From a virus: a DNA stretch of 25,106 bases. The position numbers and the translations under genes were made by a program. Shown here one piece after another: positions 1-6,404 of this stretch. Under the pieces are notes generated by a model that was given only the letters and a program-made list of their open reading frames with translations, was not told the DNA's origin and searched no databases. The first letter of the stretch is position 1. Every line of letters begins with the position of its first letter. The stretch covers positions 1 through 25,106 of IMG/VR virus record IMGVR_UViG_3300008117_001167, one strand, 5' to 3'.

Positions 1-968
1 ACTTCTGCCTTTACAGCAGCAGCCTTGTCAGCATCTGCAGCAGCCTTAGCAGCAACAGCATCAGCAGTAGCCTTAGCAGCAGCAGTAGCAGCGTCTGCTA
101 CAGCCTTAGCAAGAGCAGCATCTACTGCAGCCTTAGCAGCAATAGCAGCATCCTTAGCAGCCTTTTCAGCAGCAAGTTCTCCAAGAAGATCACGAACTGT
201 GATTGTCTTGACTACGCTTGAAGTTACTGTGTTGAAACCTGTTACAACAGATGCAACATCAGATGAGTTTGTAACAGATACAACAAGGGTTGAAGAACCA
301 GTTGTTGGCAGTGTTACCTTGAAGTCTGCTTGACCAAAGTTAGTCAAAGTAGCGCCAGTTGTAGCAGTAGTTGTATCAAGAGTTCCACCAACAACAAGTG
401 CTGTTAGACCCTTACCTGATACCTTGTTACCAAATACGTCTGTTGCTGTTACTGTTGCAGTTACAACGCTTGAAGTTGTTCCCGCATCAGCAGCAGAAAG
501 TGCAAGAGTGTTAATCTTTCCTGCAGTTCCTTGTACATAATATGTTAGGGTTGTTCCCTGATTGGTAATTGTTACAGTACCAATTGCAGTTGTCTTTGTA
601 TAAACCCAAAATGTTGCAGTTGTTCCTGTTCCAGTTGCAATTGTCAAAGATGAAGATCCTGATGATGCAGATACTGGTGCAGCAGATGTGTGCAATGCAG
701 AAACAATTGTTGCATTTGTTGTTGCTACAGTTACTGATGTTCCTGTATCAACTGTTGCAACAAACTTGAGTGCGTCAGCAGCGTCAACTGTGTTGTCTGC
801 TGGTACTGGCAATGATGCAGGTGTAGCAATTGCGGATGCTGTTGTATTAGCAGTTCCGTCAAGTGATACAGCGACTGTCATTACGGCTGCGCTTGCAGGC
901 GAAGCCACGATTGTTGCGGTAGTCATGGCTGCAACCACGGCTAGAGCGATTTTCTTTAATGAATTCAT
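1..968 (-). CDS. Secreted alanine-rich surface protein, 3' end cut by window
   Basis: This frame is open from an ATG at 968 to the window edge (322 codons seen, no stop). The start has a strong ribosome binding site, AAGGAGA at 972-978. The N-terminus is a clear Sec signal peptide: Lys5-Lys6, a hydrophobic stretch at about 7-22, and an Ala-Ser-Ala cleavage site near residue 27. Residues 28 to about 255 are Thr/Ser/Ala/Val-rich and look like beta-sandwich (Ig-like) repeats. From about residue 258 (RDLLGELAAEKAAKDAA) it becomes an Ala/Lys/Asp heptad-like helix that runs out of the window. Such signal peptide plus beta plus Ala/Lys coiled-coil proteins are typical of Gram-positive, especially actinobacterial, surfaces; this is family-level inference. 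Composition is richer in G+C and GCN codons than the neighbours. It follows terL and has its own promoter. Function is unknown: adhesin, surface decoy or virion-associated protein are possible. Confidence 0.8.
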   Translation of the reverse strand, partial: MNSLKKIALAVVAAMTTATIVASPASAAVMTVAVSLDGTANTTASAIATPASLPVPADNTVDAADALKFVATVDTGTSVTVATTNATIVSALHTSAAPVSASSGSSSLTIATGTGTTATFWVYTKTTAIGTVTITNQGTTLTYYVQGTAGKINTLALSAADAGTTSSVVTATVTATDVFGNKVSGKGLTALVVGGTLDTTTATTGATLTNFGQADFKVTLPTTGSSTLVVSVTNSSDVASVVTGFNTVTSSVVKTITVRDLLGELAAEKAAKDAAIAAKAAVDAALAKAVADAATAAAKATADAVAAKAAADADKAAAVKAE

Positions 969-992
969 TTTTCTCCTTGTATATTCATTTTA

Positions 993-1021
993 TTTATATT
1001 GTTTTTAGGGAAGCGTGTCAA
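993..1021 (-). promoter_or_regulatory. Near-consensus sigma-70 promoter for the secreted protein gene
   Basis: Read on the minus strand, a perfect -35 TTGACA (1016-1021) is followed by a 17-nt spacer and a -10 TATAAA (993-998, five of six consensus bases). The -35 lies in the last codons of terL. The predicted transcription start near 986 would give a leader of about 18 nt holding the AAGGAGA ribosome binding site, then the ATG at 968. Hexamers, spacing and position all agree. This is the best promoter seen in the window. Confidence 0.75.
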
Positions 1022-2708
1022 TTCTGCGTGGCTTATCCTTAAATGTATGAACTTCAACTTCAAGGTTTTGATCTCTAGGGGTATGAGAAATAGCACCGAA
1101 AATAGAGCCACACACAGCATCAGCCAAGTCCTTTGATTTTTTACGTGGGTGATCTACCTTATCATTTTTCATAATCTTAAGTTCTGTTAATTCCTCAAAC
1201 AAAAGTTCGATGGCAGGCATAGCAAGTCTTTCTTCATATACAAGCATAGCCATATCCTCATAGTGTTTCTTGGAAACAGACACAGTTTCTGTTCTCATGC
1301 CTACCGCCTGTAATTCATTTTGAATATCAAATGACTGCCATCTGTCAAATGTTACTAAACCTATATTAAATCCAAGTCTGCGTAGGTTTTGTATCCATTG
1401 CTTTACCTCAGACAGATTTACTGGACCCTCTACCTTTGGCTCCCACCATGCTACAGCGTCAACAACTACTACTGGGGATATCTGTTCATAGTCTTTAATT
1501 ACTTGAACGTTAACCCACTTCTCAACATGTGCAATTGCTACTGCACACTTGTCATGCTTTTGTGCAAGATCAGCATGAACAAAATAAATCTTTTCTGGAT
1601 CTGGTTTAAAGTTTTCTTCAAACCTTCTAAAAGTATCAAGAGGATTTCTAATGCTCATACAGGCTCTTACTTTGTCTGCCTGCTTAAAAAATGCATCAGA
1701 GGCATATGTAGGGACACAAGCAAAACGCATCATTGCATCGCCAAGATCTGTCATGAAAGCAATCTTAAAATCATCAATCTTTCTAGTTGGATTAACTTCC
1801 CATGTGGGTCTTTTTAAACCAAATACTCCAGGATACTTATAAGACTTTATATGATCTTCATCCCATGTAATTTCAAACCAATTATCCTTATCGTCTTCTG
1901 GCAATAGTGGATTAATAATAAATCTATGGCTCTTTGTTACTACTTCTTTGTCAGCAATTACTGCTTCATATCGTTCAGAAATAAAGTCTCCATTATATCG
2001 TGGGAATGAAAGAAGAACTACCTTTCCAAGATCAGGAAATCTAGAATCTACTGAGCCACGAAACGCTTTATATATATTATCTGCAGTCTTTCCTTGTTCA
2101 TTTCCAGTTGCAACTTCTGATGCAAACCCAGAGATCTCATCAAGAACTGCAAGTAAAAGATTTAAACCCTCATGAGATTCACGTTCTGAGTGTCCAGAAT
2201 AAACAGTTACTGACTTATCAAAACTAATAGAGTCAACTTTTGCTTCATACTTACCAGCAAACCAAGGTGACCTCTCAATCTTTGATTTAAAGCCTTTAAA
2301 GAAAACATTTTTTGCTTGTTGTGCATTAATAGCAACATTAATTAAATCTATAGCGTCTCCAGATGGTTTTCCGAAGTACTTTGCAGGGTCTTTAAGACAA
2401 AGTAGTTTGTATACAATATAAGCACAAGCCACAGTAGAGGTGAAATCTTTACCGCTACCTTTGCCAAGTTGTAAAATGATTTCATTTTTTGTATATTTTT
2501 CATAGTACCTTGCACCTTCTTCTTCTCCCATAATTGATTGAAGATCTTCTTTTCTATATATTTGACTCATTGCTTCAACAATATTATATTGAATATCTGA
2601 TAATCCTGGCTGACCTAAATAATCTAGAGACTCTACAAATGTTTTTGCATCTACTGGAGTTTCTTCAAAATTATTATCAGCAAGCGCTTCTAAAAAATCA
2701 TCAAACAT
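1005..2708 (-). CDS. terL: Terminase large subunit (packaging ATPase/nuclease)
   Basis: This is the motor that cuts concatemeric phage DNA and pumps it into proheads. It has 567 residues counted from the ATG at 2708. A TTG three codons upstream (2717) is the alternative start, but the ATG is preferred. The Walker A motif GKGSGKD is at about 82-88 and the Walker B motif LLLAVLDE at about 184-191, with Asp190-Glu191 as likely catalytic pair. The C-terminal half fits the RNase H-like nuclease: HADLA (Asp about 380), TFDRW (Asp about 455) and KDLADAV (Asp about 527 and 530). Length is normal for the family. The ATG overlaps the stop of the upstream small-subunit gene by 8 nt, which suggests translational coupling. 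The ATPase and nuclease motifs make the call secure. Confidence 0.93.
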   Translation of the reverse strand: MFDDFLEALADNNFEETPVDAKTFVESLDYLGQPGLSDIQYNIVEAMSQIYRKEDLQSIMGEEEGARYYEKYTKNEIILQLGKGSGKDFTSTVACAYIVYKLLCLKDPAKYFGKPSGDAIDLINVAINAQQAKNVFFKGFKSKIERSPWFAGKYEAKVDSISFDKSVTVYSGHSERESHEGLNLLLAVLDEISGFASEVATGNEQGKTADNIYKAFRGSVDSRFPDLGKVVLLSFPRYNGDFISERYEAVIADKEVVTKSHRFIINPLLPEDDKDNWFEITWDEDHIKSYKYPGVFGLKRPTWEVNPTRKIDDFKIAFMTDLGDAMMRFACVPTYASDAFFKQADKVRACMSIRNPLDTFRRFEENFKPDPEKIYFVHADLAQKHDKCAVAIAHVEKWVNVQVIKDYEQISPVVVVDAVAWWEPKVEGPVNLSEVKQWIQNLRRLGFNIGLVTFDRWQSFDIQNELQAVGMRTETVSVSKKHYEDMAMLVYEERLAMPAIELLFEELTELKIMKNDKVDHPRKKSKDLADAVCGSIFGAISHTPRDQNLEVEVHTFKDKPRRIDTLP

Positions 2709-3240
2709 TGTGGACAATTGTAATCACTTCGTCCTTTTTGGCAACATCAGAAAGTCTACGCATAATCTCATCACGAATCTGTGGGTACTCAGAAGCAATA
2801 TCCCTTAAAATTGCCATAAGCACTTCTTGCTTTTTTTCTATTTGTAGCATCTCTTCTGCAAGTTCTTTATTCTCAAGCAAACCTGCTTTTTGTAGCATAT
2901 CAATTCTCTTAGACTCAATATCCATAACTAGTTTAATTGCTTGGGTCTTTGCCCCAAGATTATTAGTTAATGATGCCTCATCAATCACCTCGTAAGACTT
3001 TGCAATTAATTTATTATAATGTGTATCTGCAACTGCAAGGGCCTCTTTAGCACGAGCACGAATTGCATCATTTGCTGAAGCCATAACTTTCCACTCATTG
3101 ATATGTTGTACTACACGAGTGCGTGGTATTGCAAGATCTTTAGAAATTTTTGTAGGATCATTTCCTTTTAGATATTCTCCAACTACGACGTTTATTTCAT
3201 CCAAATGTTTAACTAAGTCTTCTTCAGTCGACATGACCAT
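2701..3240 (-). CDS. terS: Probable terminase small subunit
   Basis: The gene encodes 179 residues directly upstream of and overlapping terL, the usual place for the subunit that recognises phage DNA and loads the large subunit. Residues about 25-50 contain an HTH-like segment (TKISKDLAIPRTRVVQHINEW). The rest is strongly helical and charged, with a likely coiled coil at about 105-145 (KELAEEMLQIEKKQEVL), matching the DNA-binding plus oligomerisation layout of TerS proteins. An ATG at 3240 and a second at 3234 are both usable: GAGAGG lies 3 nt before the first and 9 nt before the second. It overlaps the upstream gene by 17 nt. TerS proteins diverge strongly in sequence, so the call rests on position and architecture. 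Confidence 0.72.
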   Translation of the reverse strand: MVMSTEEDLVKHLDEINVVVGEYLKGNDPTKISKDLAIPRTRVVQHINEWKVMASANDAIRARAKEALAVADTHYNKLIAKSYEVIDEASLTNNLGAKTQAIKLVMDIESKRIDMLQKAGLLENKELAEEMLQIEKKQEVLMAILRDIASEYPQIRDEIMRRLSDVAKKDEVITIVHNV

Positions 3241-3580
3241 AGGCCTCTCTTCTTTCTAATTCTTTTGCCTTTGCTATTTTTAATAAAACAAGATAACCGA
3301 TAAGATCATCAATATCATTATCTCCGACATACGATGTGCCCTTCATTATTCTGCTTAACTTATCGTCAATACGAACATGTAGTTGTTCTCTTGCGTCTGC
3401 TCTACTAAAAATACGAACTGGCTCTAATGCAGAATTTCCATATGCTATGTTCTTTTTAATAAGCATATGTGCAATTTCATGACAAGATTCATATATCTCT
3501 TTGCCAGCAGATGTGCCTACTGTAAGCAAGTATAAGTCATCACATCTAAAATTATTGACATCTGAAAATACTGGATTCAT
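3224..3580 (-). CDS. Nmad1/DUF1599-like protein
   Basis: The protein has 118 residues. I recognise the pattern of the DUF1599 (nucleotide modification associated domain 1) family: K43N followed by YGNS (47-50), IFS (57-59), VRIDDKLSRI (69-78) and DDLIGYLVLLKIAK (91-104). The family is small, all-helical and frequent in tailed phages. A link to nucleotide or DNA modification has been proposed from gene neighbourhoods, but its chemistry is not established to my knowledge. The start codon overlaps the stop of the 51-residue HTH gene as ATGA, and its own end overlaps terS. It is therefore in one tightly coupled unit with the packaging genes. The family call is fairly confident and the function is open. 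Confidence 0.72.
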   Translation of the reverse strand: MNPVFSDVNNFRCDDLYLLTVGTSAGKEIYESCHEIAHMLIKKNIAYGNSALEPVRIFSRADAREQLHVRIDDKLSRIMKGTSYVGDNDIDDLIGYLVLLKIAKAKELERREAYGHVD

Positions 3581-3732
3581 CGCTTTGACTTCCTTAGCCC
3601 AAATTTAGCAAGGTATACATAAATAGTTTCCACGCTAACCCCACATTCTTTTGCTATAGCCTCTGGAGATTTTTTATCAATATGATATCTTTTTTTAAGC
3701 CATAGTTCATTTGTATACAGTTTAGCACCCAT
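3577..3732 (-). CDS. Small 51-residue helix-turn-helix protein
   Basis: This short gene fills the space between the RuvC-type resolvase gene (2 nt upstream) and the Nmad1 gene (ATGA overlap). The ATG at 3732 is preceded by AAGGAGTGACT, a good ribosome binding site. The C-terminal half, SPEAIAKECGVSVETIYVYLAKFGL (residues 22-46), is a classic HTH with an 'AIAKECGVS' turn and a recognition helix, followed by a basic tail RKSKR. It starts with a basic/aromatic stretch (ELWLKKRYH). It could be a DNA-binding regulator, a DNA-targeting accessory of the resolvase or terminase, or a remnant of an HTH region from a homing endonuclease. Packing, RBS and a clean HTH support a real gene. Confidence 0.72.
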   Translation of the reverse strand: MGAKLYTNELWLKKRYHIDKKSPEAIAKECGVSVETIYVYLAKFGLRKSKR

Positions 3733-3748
3733 AGTCACTCCTTGTCAA
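3719..3748 (-). promoter_or_regulatory. Possible promoter TTGACA-N18-TAAACT (copy 1)
   Basis: On the minus strand, TTGACA (3743-3748, in the 3' end of the resolvase gene) is followed after 18 nt by TAAACT (3719-3724). The last three spacer bases are TGC, giving an extended -10 form. The same combination occurs at 11676-11705. The predicted start lies inside the 51-residue HTH gene, so transcripts would serve the Nmad1, terS and terL genes. Because the element lies in coding DNA, chance cannot be excluded. Confidence 0.35.
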
Positions 3749-4322
3749 ATCCAACAGCCTTTTCCCAATTATTTACAGCCCAATGACCTATTCCACATGC
3801 GTCTGCAACATCATTATCATTAATAGTTCTGTCATAAATAATATCTATTAATTTCATTGTTCTTTCTTTTCTAAAGTTACGCTCATATGTTTTATACCAA
3901 GAATCTGATTTTCCAGGATTTTTAGATCTTATAGTTAACTGCTCTTCTTTAGTTAATTTTTTATTACCAATATAATTTTGCCAGGTAATTGGAGATACCT
4001 TTCCTATTATTGTTGTTGCTGATTGACCTGCTGCTCCAAGTATGGCTCCTTGGACTAACGCAAGATCTGCAGCAGTTTTAGGACTATTCATAAACACTGT
4101 ATGCTCAATTACAATTGCCTCAAACCCCCCATAGTAATCAAAAAATGCTTTTGTTTTTTTACCAGCATCCATAACTTTTTCATAAATATTTTTGCCATCA
4201 AATTTTATTTTACCGACAACGCCTAATGTTTTTTCTTGTGCATTAAACAATGCAAATGCAAGACTAGTTGTACTTGCATCAATAGAACAAATTGTAATAG
4301 GTAAATTATTTTCGTTTATCAT
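3735..4322 (-). CDS. RuvC-like Holliday junction resolvase
   Basis: This is a 195-residue RNase H-fold nuclease, expected to cut four-way junctions symmetrically and to debranch replicating or recombining phage DNA before packaging. The RuvC acidic set is visible: Asp15 in SIDASTTSLAFALF, Glu73 in VIEHT, and Asp171 and Asp174 in NDNDVADACGIGHW. These match in order and spacing the four catalytic acids of bacterial RuvC, and the length is near the family norm. The start overlaps the upstream zinc-finger gene by 17 nt with no strong ribosome binding site, so translation is probably coupled. Placement two genes before terS suits a debranching role. Function on junctions is known for the family and inferred here. 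Confidence 0.85.
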   Translation of the reverse strand: MINENNLPITICSIDASTTSLAFALFNAQEKTLGVVGKIKFDGKNIYEKVMDAGKKTKAFFDYYGGFEAIVIEHTVFMNSPKTAADLALVQGAILGAAGQSATTIIGKVSPITWQNYIGNKKLTKEEQLTIRSKNPGKSDSWYKTYERNFRKERTMKLIDIIYDRTINDNDVADACGIGHWAVNNWEKAVGFDKE

Positions 4323-4593
4323 TTGTTTTATTTTTTATATCTTTCAATGCTCTTTTAACCTGATTTGGGTTAATGTTACATTTTGTACATAATGGATCGT
4401 CATTGTATATAGAAAGTTTTTCATTACATTTCTTACAAACACGATTCTTTCCTTTTCTTTTCTGTCTTCTAGTTTGTATATATCGTTGTGCTATTTTTTC
4501 TTTAGTAGCAGAATCTCTACACTTTTCAGAACAATATATTTGATAAGAAATTAATGATTCAAAATTATGATCACACCATTTACAATTTTTCAT
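4306..4593 (-). CDS. Double zinc-finger, basic protein
   Basis: The protein has 95 residues and two four-cysteine clusters: Cys4, Cys7, Cys21, Cys25, and Cys53, Cys56, Cys69, Cys72. The first (CKWCDHNF ... YCSEKCR) resembles the short treble-clef zinc fingers found beside phage nucleases. The second is a zinc-ribbon type (CKKC ... CTKC). The linker and C-terminus are highly basic (TRRQKRKGKN, KNKTNDKRK), so nucleic-acid binding is likely. It overlaps the Cas4-like gene upstream by 14 nt and the resolvase gene downstream by 17 nt, so it may be an accessory to one of these nucleases. No catalytic motif is seen. The specific function is unknown. Confidence 0.7.
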   Translation of the reverse strand: MKNCKWCDHNFESLISYQIYCSEKCRDSATKEKIAQRYIQTRRQKRKGKNRVCKKCNEKLSIYNDDPLCTKCNINPNQVKRALKDIKNKTNDKRK

Positions 4594-5443
4594 CTTCTAG
4601 CAACTCCAGAGGTCTAAGTTTAATTACCCCTGTCTCTGCTTCAGCACATGCTTTTTGAATTGGACATACTTTACAAATTTTAGAGTTTGACCTATAAGGC
4701 TTCTGTGGCAAATTTCTTTCCTGCCAAGCCTTATAAACTTCCCTCATCCAATCAAATGCCTGGTCTACCCACCGACGGTAATGATCATTTACTACTACAG
4801 GTAAAGTTAATAACTCATGATTATTTTTATTTTCATAAATCATTACGCCTTTACCAATTTTCCAAACCTTCATATATATTAGCAACTGCATAAGATGACC
4901 CATCTTAGGCTTTCTGCTATTCTTTTTATATTCAAATCCTTCGTTAGTAATTGTTTTAATTTCACCAACTAGTCTTTCTCCATTATAGTTAAGCATAACG
5001 TCGCCGTAACCATCAAAAGGAGGGTCTTCTGTTTTAACTCTAAACTCCATTGCTGGATGAGTCTGCTTATTATACTTACGTGGGATTGTATCCATCTCCA
5101 TTGTTTCATCAAGAAGGCCAGCGTCTTTGATTGCTTCTTGAATTCTTTCATGGCCTAACGTTCCATTTGTTCTGTTTGCAACACCATATGCATCTGAATT
5201 ATCATGATGAACCTGCCCATCAAAAGCCAAGAACCAATATCTTGGACATTCTCCAGCACCATATGTTAGCGCTGATGCAGAAAAGTTTGTTTTTTTACTA
5301 AACCTTGGTTTTGTTTTTGTAAGATATCCAGACTCTATTTTTTGAATTAAGCCCTCTATAAAACTAGTATCCTCTTCTGGATAATTACTTTTCTTTTTAC
5401 CTGCATCTTTTATCATAACTTGCTGTAATAAATTTTTTGTCAT
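4580..5443 (-). CDS. Cas4/RecB-like PD-(D/E)XK nuclease with Fe-S cysteines
   Basis: The protein has 287 residues. The nuclease core is visible: a GHER motif (His98), Asp148 in YGDVML, Glu161-x-Lys163 in GEIKT, and Gln186 in LMQLLIYM, matching the RecB/Cas4 order. Four cysteines bracket the core: Cys66 (GECPRYW) and Cys257, Cys260, Cys266 (CKVCPIQKAC). This is the Cas4/AddB-type 4Fe-4S arrangement. Such phage proteins are likely single-strand DNA exonucleases in recombination or end processing. There is no CRISPR array or other cas gene here, so a Cas4 role in spacer acquisition is not implied. The start has AAGGAT upstream and a possible extended -10 promoter at 5466-5474. Confidence 0.85.
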   Translation of the reverse strand: MTKNLLQQVMIKDAGKKKSNYPEEDTSFIEGLIQKIESGYLTKTKPRFSKKTNFSASALTYGAGECPRYWFLAFDGQVHHDNSDAYGVANRTNGTLGHERIQEAIKDAGLLDETMEMDTIPRKYNKQTHPAMEFRVKTEDPPFDGYGDVMLNYNGERLVGEIKTITNEGFEYKKNSRKPKMGHLMQLLIYMKVWKIGKGVMIYENKNNHELLTLPVVVNDHYRRWVDQAFDWMREVYKAWQERNLPQKPYRSNSKICKVCPIQKACAEAETGVIKLRPLELLEDEKL

Positions 5444-5465
5444 TTTTTATCCTTAATTTTAGTTA

Positions 5466-5474
5466 ATTATATCA
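5466..5474 (-). promoter_or_regulatory. Possible extended -10 promoter upstream of Cas4-like gene
   Basis: The 35-nt gap before the Cas4-like gene holds TGATATAAT on the minus strand, a perfect extended -10 (TGnTATAAT). A start near 5459 would give a leader of about 16 nt that includes the AAGGAT ribosome binding site. No good -35 is seen at 16-18 nt. In DNA this AT-rich one or two such matches per 25 kb are expected by chance, so the support is mainly its position in one of the few intergenic gaps. Confidence 0.38.
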
Positions 5475-5478
5475 GATA

Positions 5479-5793
5479 TCATCTAGTTATATATTTTAGT
5501 GCAGAAACAAGATTATTGATAGATTCTGCTGCTGTATAATATAAATTTTTTTTATTTCTATTAGACTTGTCAACATTTGCCATCCAAGTTGCCCTTAATG
5601 ACATTTTTGATGCTATAGCCTGTAATCTTACTATCTCTAATGTAGCAACATTCATAGGAATATCTGGCTTCAATATTAATTTGGCTATTGTAGTTAGCGC
5701 AACAGTAAGTTCTTCATCTTCCATATAATCTGATATTTCTGAAAGACCATTAATCATTTCTAATGTTGTTTGATTTGAAACTGTATCATTCAT
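5479..5793 (-). CDS. Conserved-looking phage protein of unknown function
   Basis: The protein has 104 residues, is predicted to be almost entirely helical, and has no cysteines, signal peptide or transmembrane segment. The N-terminal half is acidic (SDYMEDEELTVALTTIAKLI). The C-terminal half (ASKMSLRATWMANVDKS, then NRNKKNLYYTAAESINNLV) is basic and aromatic. The ATG at 5793 overlaps the stop of the oxygenase-like gene as ATGA, so the two are translationally coupled. It is the last gene before one of the few intergenic gaps. I do not recognise a domain. A small helical accessory of the neighbouring DNA-processing enzymes is possible, but nothing in the sequence proves it. Confidence 0.7.
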   Translation of the reverse strand: MNDTVSNQTTLEMINGLSEISDYMEDEELTVALTTIAKLILKPDIPMNVATLEIVRLQAIASKMSLRATWMANVDKSNRNKKNLYYTAAESINNLVSALKYITR

Positions 5794-6392
5794 AACTCTA
5801 TGGCCTCTTCAGGAATATTGCACTTTTCTTTCCAATATTTTTCTTTAATTGACATTTTATCGATCCACTCTTTGGTAACTTTTCCTCTTGGATCATTTAC
5901 TTTAGTAAAATGACAAAAAATCATATCAAAATAATCATTGCTGTCAAAATCTAAATACTCACGCCAGTGTATTTGATCTGTACCTGAAAACACCAATCCC
6001 TGATTATTTTTTAATGTTATAGGGTTTCCTTCTATAACTATTGGCCATGGCTTTGTTCCTTTTATTTGAACATCAAAAGTTAGTTTATGATCTTCAAAAG
6101 CGTCATCAAAATGTGGATATAGTTTTAATTGATATCCCCATTCGGTGGTATATCTTGCAAACTGATATGCGTTTAAGATCCAGTCTTGTCCATATATATC
6201 TTGAATTGTTTTTTCAAGTTTAAGCCTTATGTCTTCTCCCAAAGATACGAGATATGCTCTATGCCCCATTGAGCGTTGAACAATAGTTGTCTCAAAATCT
6301 GTAGAATTGACTATATCATAAATATTTTTTATATCTTCATCACTTAAAACATTGTCTACTATAATATTTTCTATTTGTTCCATTGTTTCCAT
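5790..6392 (-). CDS. 2OG-Fe(II) oxygenase-like (cupin fold) protein
   Basis: The protein has 200 residues from the ATG at 6392. A longer frame starts at 6410, but its first codons cross the upstream stop. The metal-binding signature of the double-stranded beta-helix oxygenases is plausible: His94-x-Asp96 (YPHFDD), a beta-rich stretch (TFDVQI), a glycine turn, then His142 in LVFSGTDQIHWRE, followed by FDMIFCHF. Family members hydroxylate proteins, small molecules or bases using 2-oxoglutarate and O2. The usual Arg/Lys that binds 2-oxoglutarate is not obvious. There is no ribosome binding site at 6392, but TATAAT lies 6 nt upstream, so a leaderless start is possible. Substrate unknown: protein side chain or DNA base are both open. 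Confidence 0.55.
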   Translation of the reverse strand: METMEQIENIIVDNVLSDEDIKNIYDIVNSTDFETTIVQRSMGHRAYLVSLGEDIRLKLEKTIQDIYGQDWILNAYQFARYTTEWGYQLKLYPHFDDAFEDHKLTFDVQIKGTKPWPIVIEGNPITLKNNQGLVFSGTDQIHWREYLDFDSNDYFDMIFCHFTKVNDPRGKVTKEWIDKMSIKEKYWKEKCNIPEEAIEL

Positions 6393-6398
6393 ATATCT

Positions 6399-6404
6399 AT
6401 TATA
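6399..6404 (-). promoter_or_regulatory. TATAAT 6 nt before an ATG, possible leaderless promoter
   Basis: TATAAT on the minus strand overlaps the stop codon of the preceding gene. Six nucleotides later comes ATGGAAACAATGG, the likely start of the oxygenase-like gene. A transcript starting about 6-7 nt after the -10 would begin at the ATG, and no Shine-Dalgarno sequence is present. No good -35 is seen, and TATAAT is frequent by chance in AT-rich DNA. Confidence 0.3.

Noticed and set aside
1-190. GCTGCTAAG-type repeats as a DNA repeat or origin
   Set aside because: The periodicity is explained by Ala/Lys heptad-like coding in the secreted protein and is not exact at the DNA level.
25-1008. Plus-strand alanine-rich and Leu/Gln-rich frames in the first kilobase
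   Set aside because: They are antisense shadows of the secreted protein's repetitive codons. The minus frame has a signal peptide, RBS and promoter, while the plus frames have none and are low complexity.
4580-5443. Cas4-like gene as evidence of a phage CRISPR-Cas system
   Set aside because: No repeat-spacer array and no cas1, cas2 or effector gene is present in the window; stand-alone Cas4-like nucleases are common in phages.
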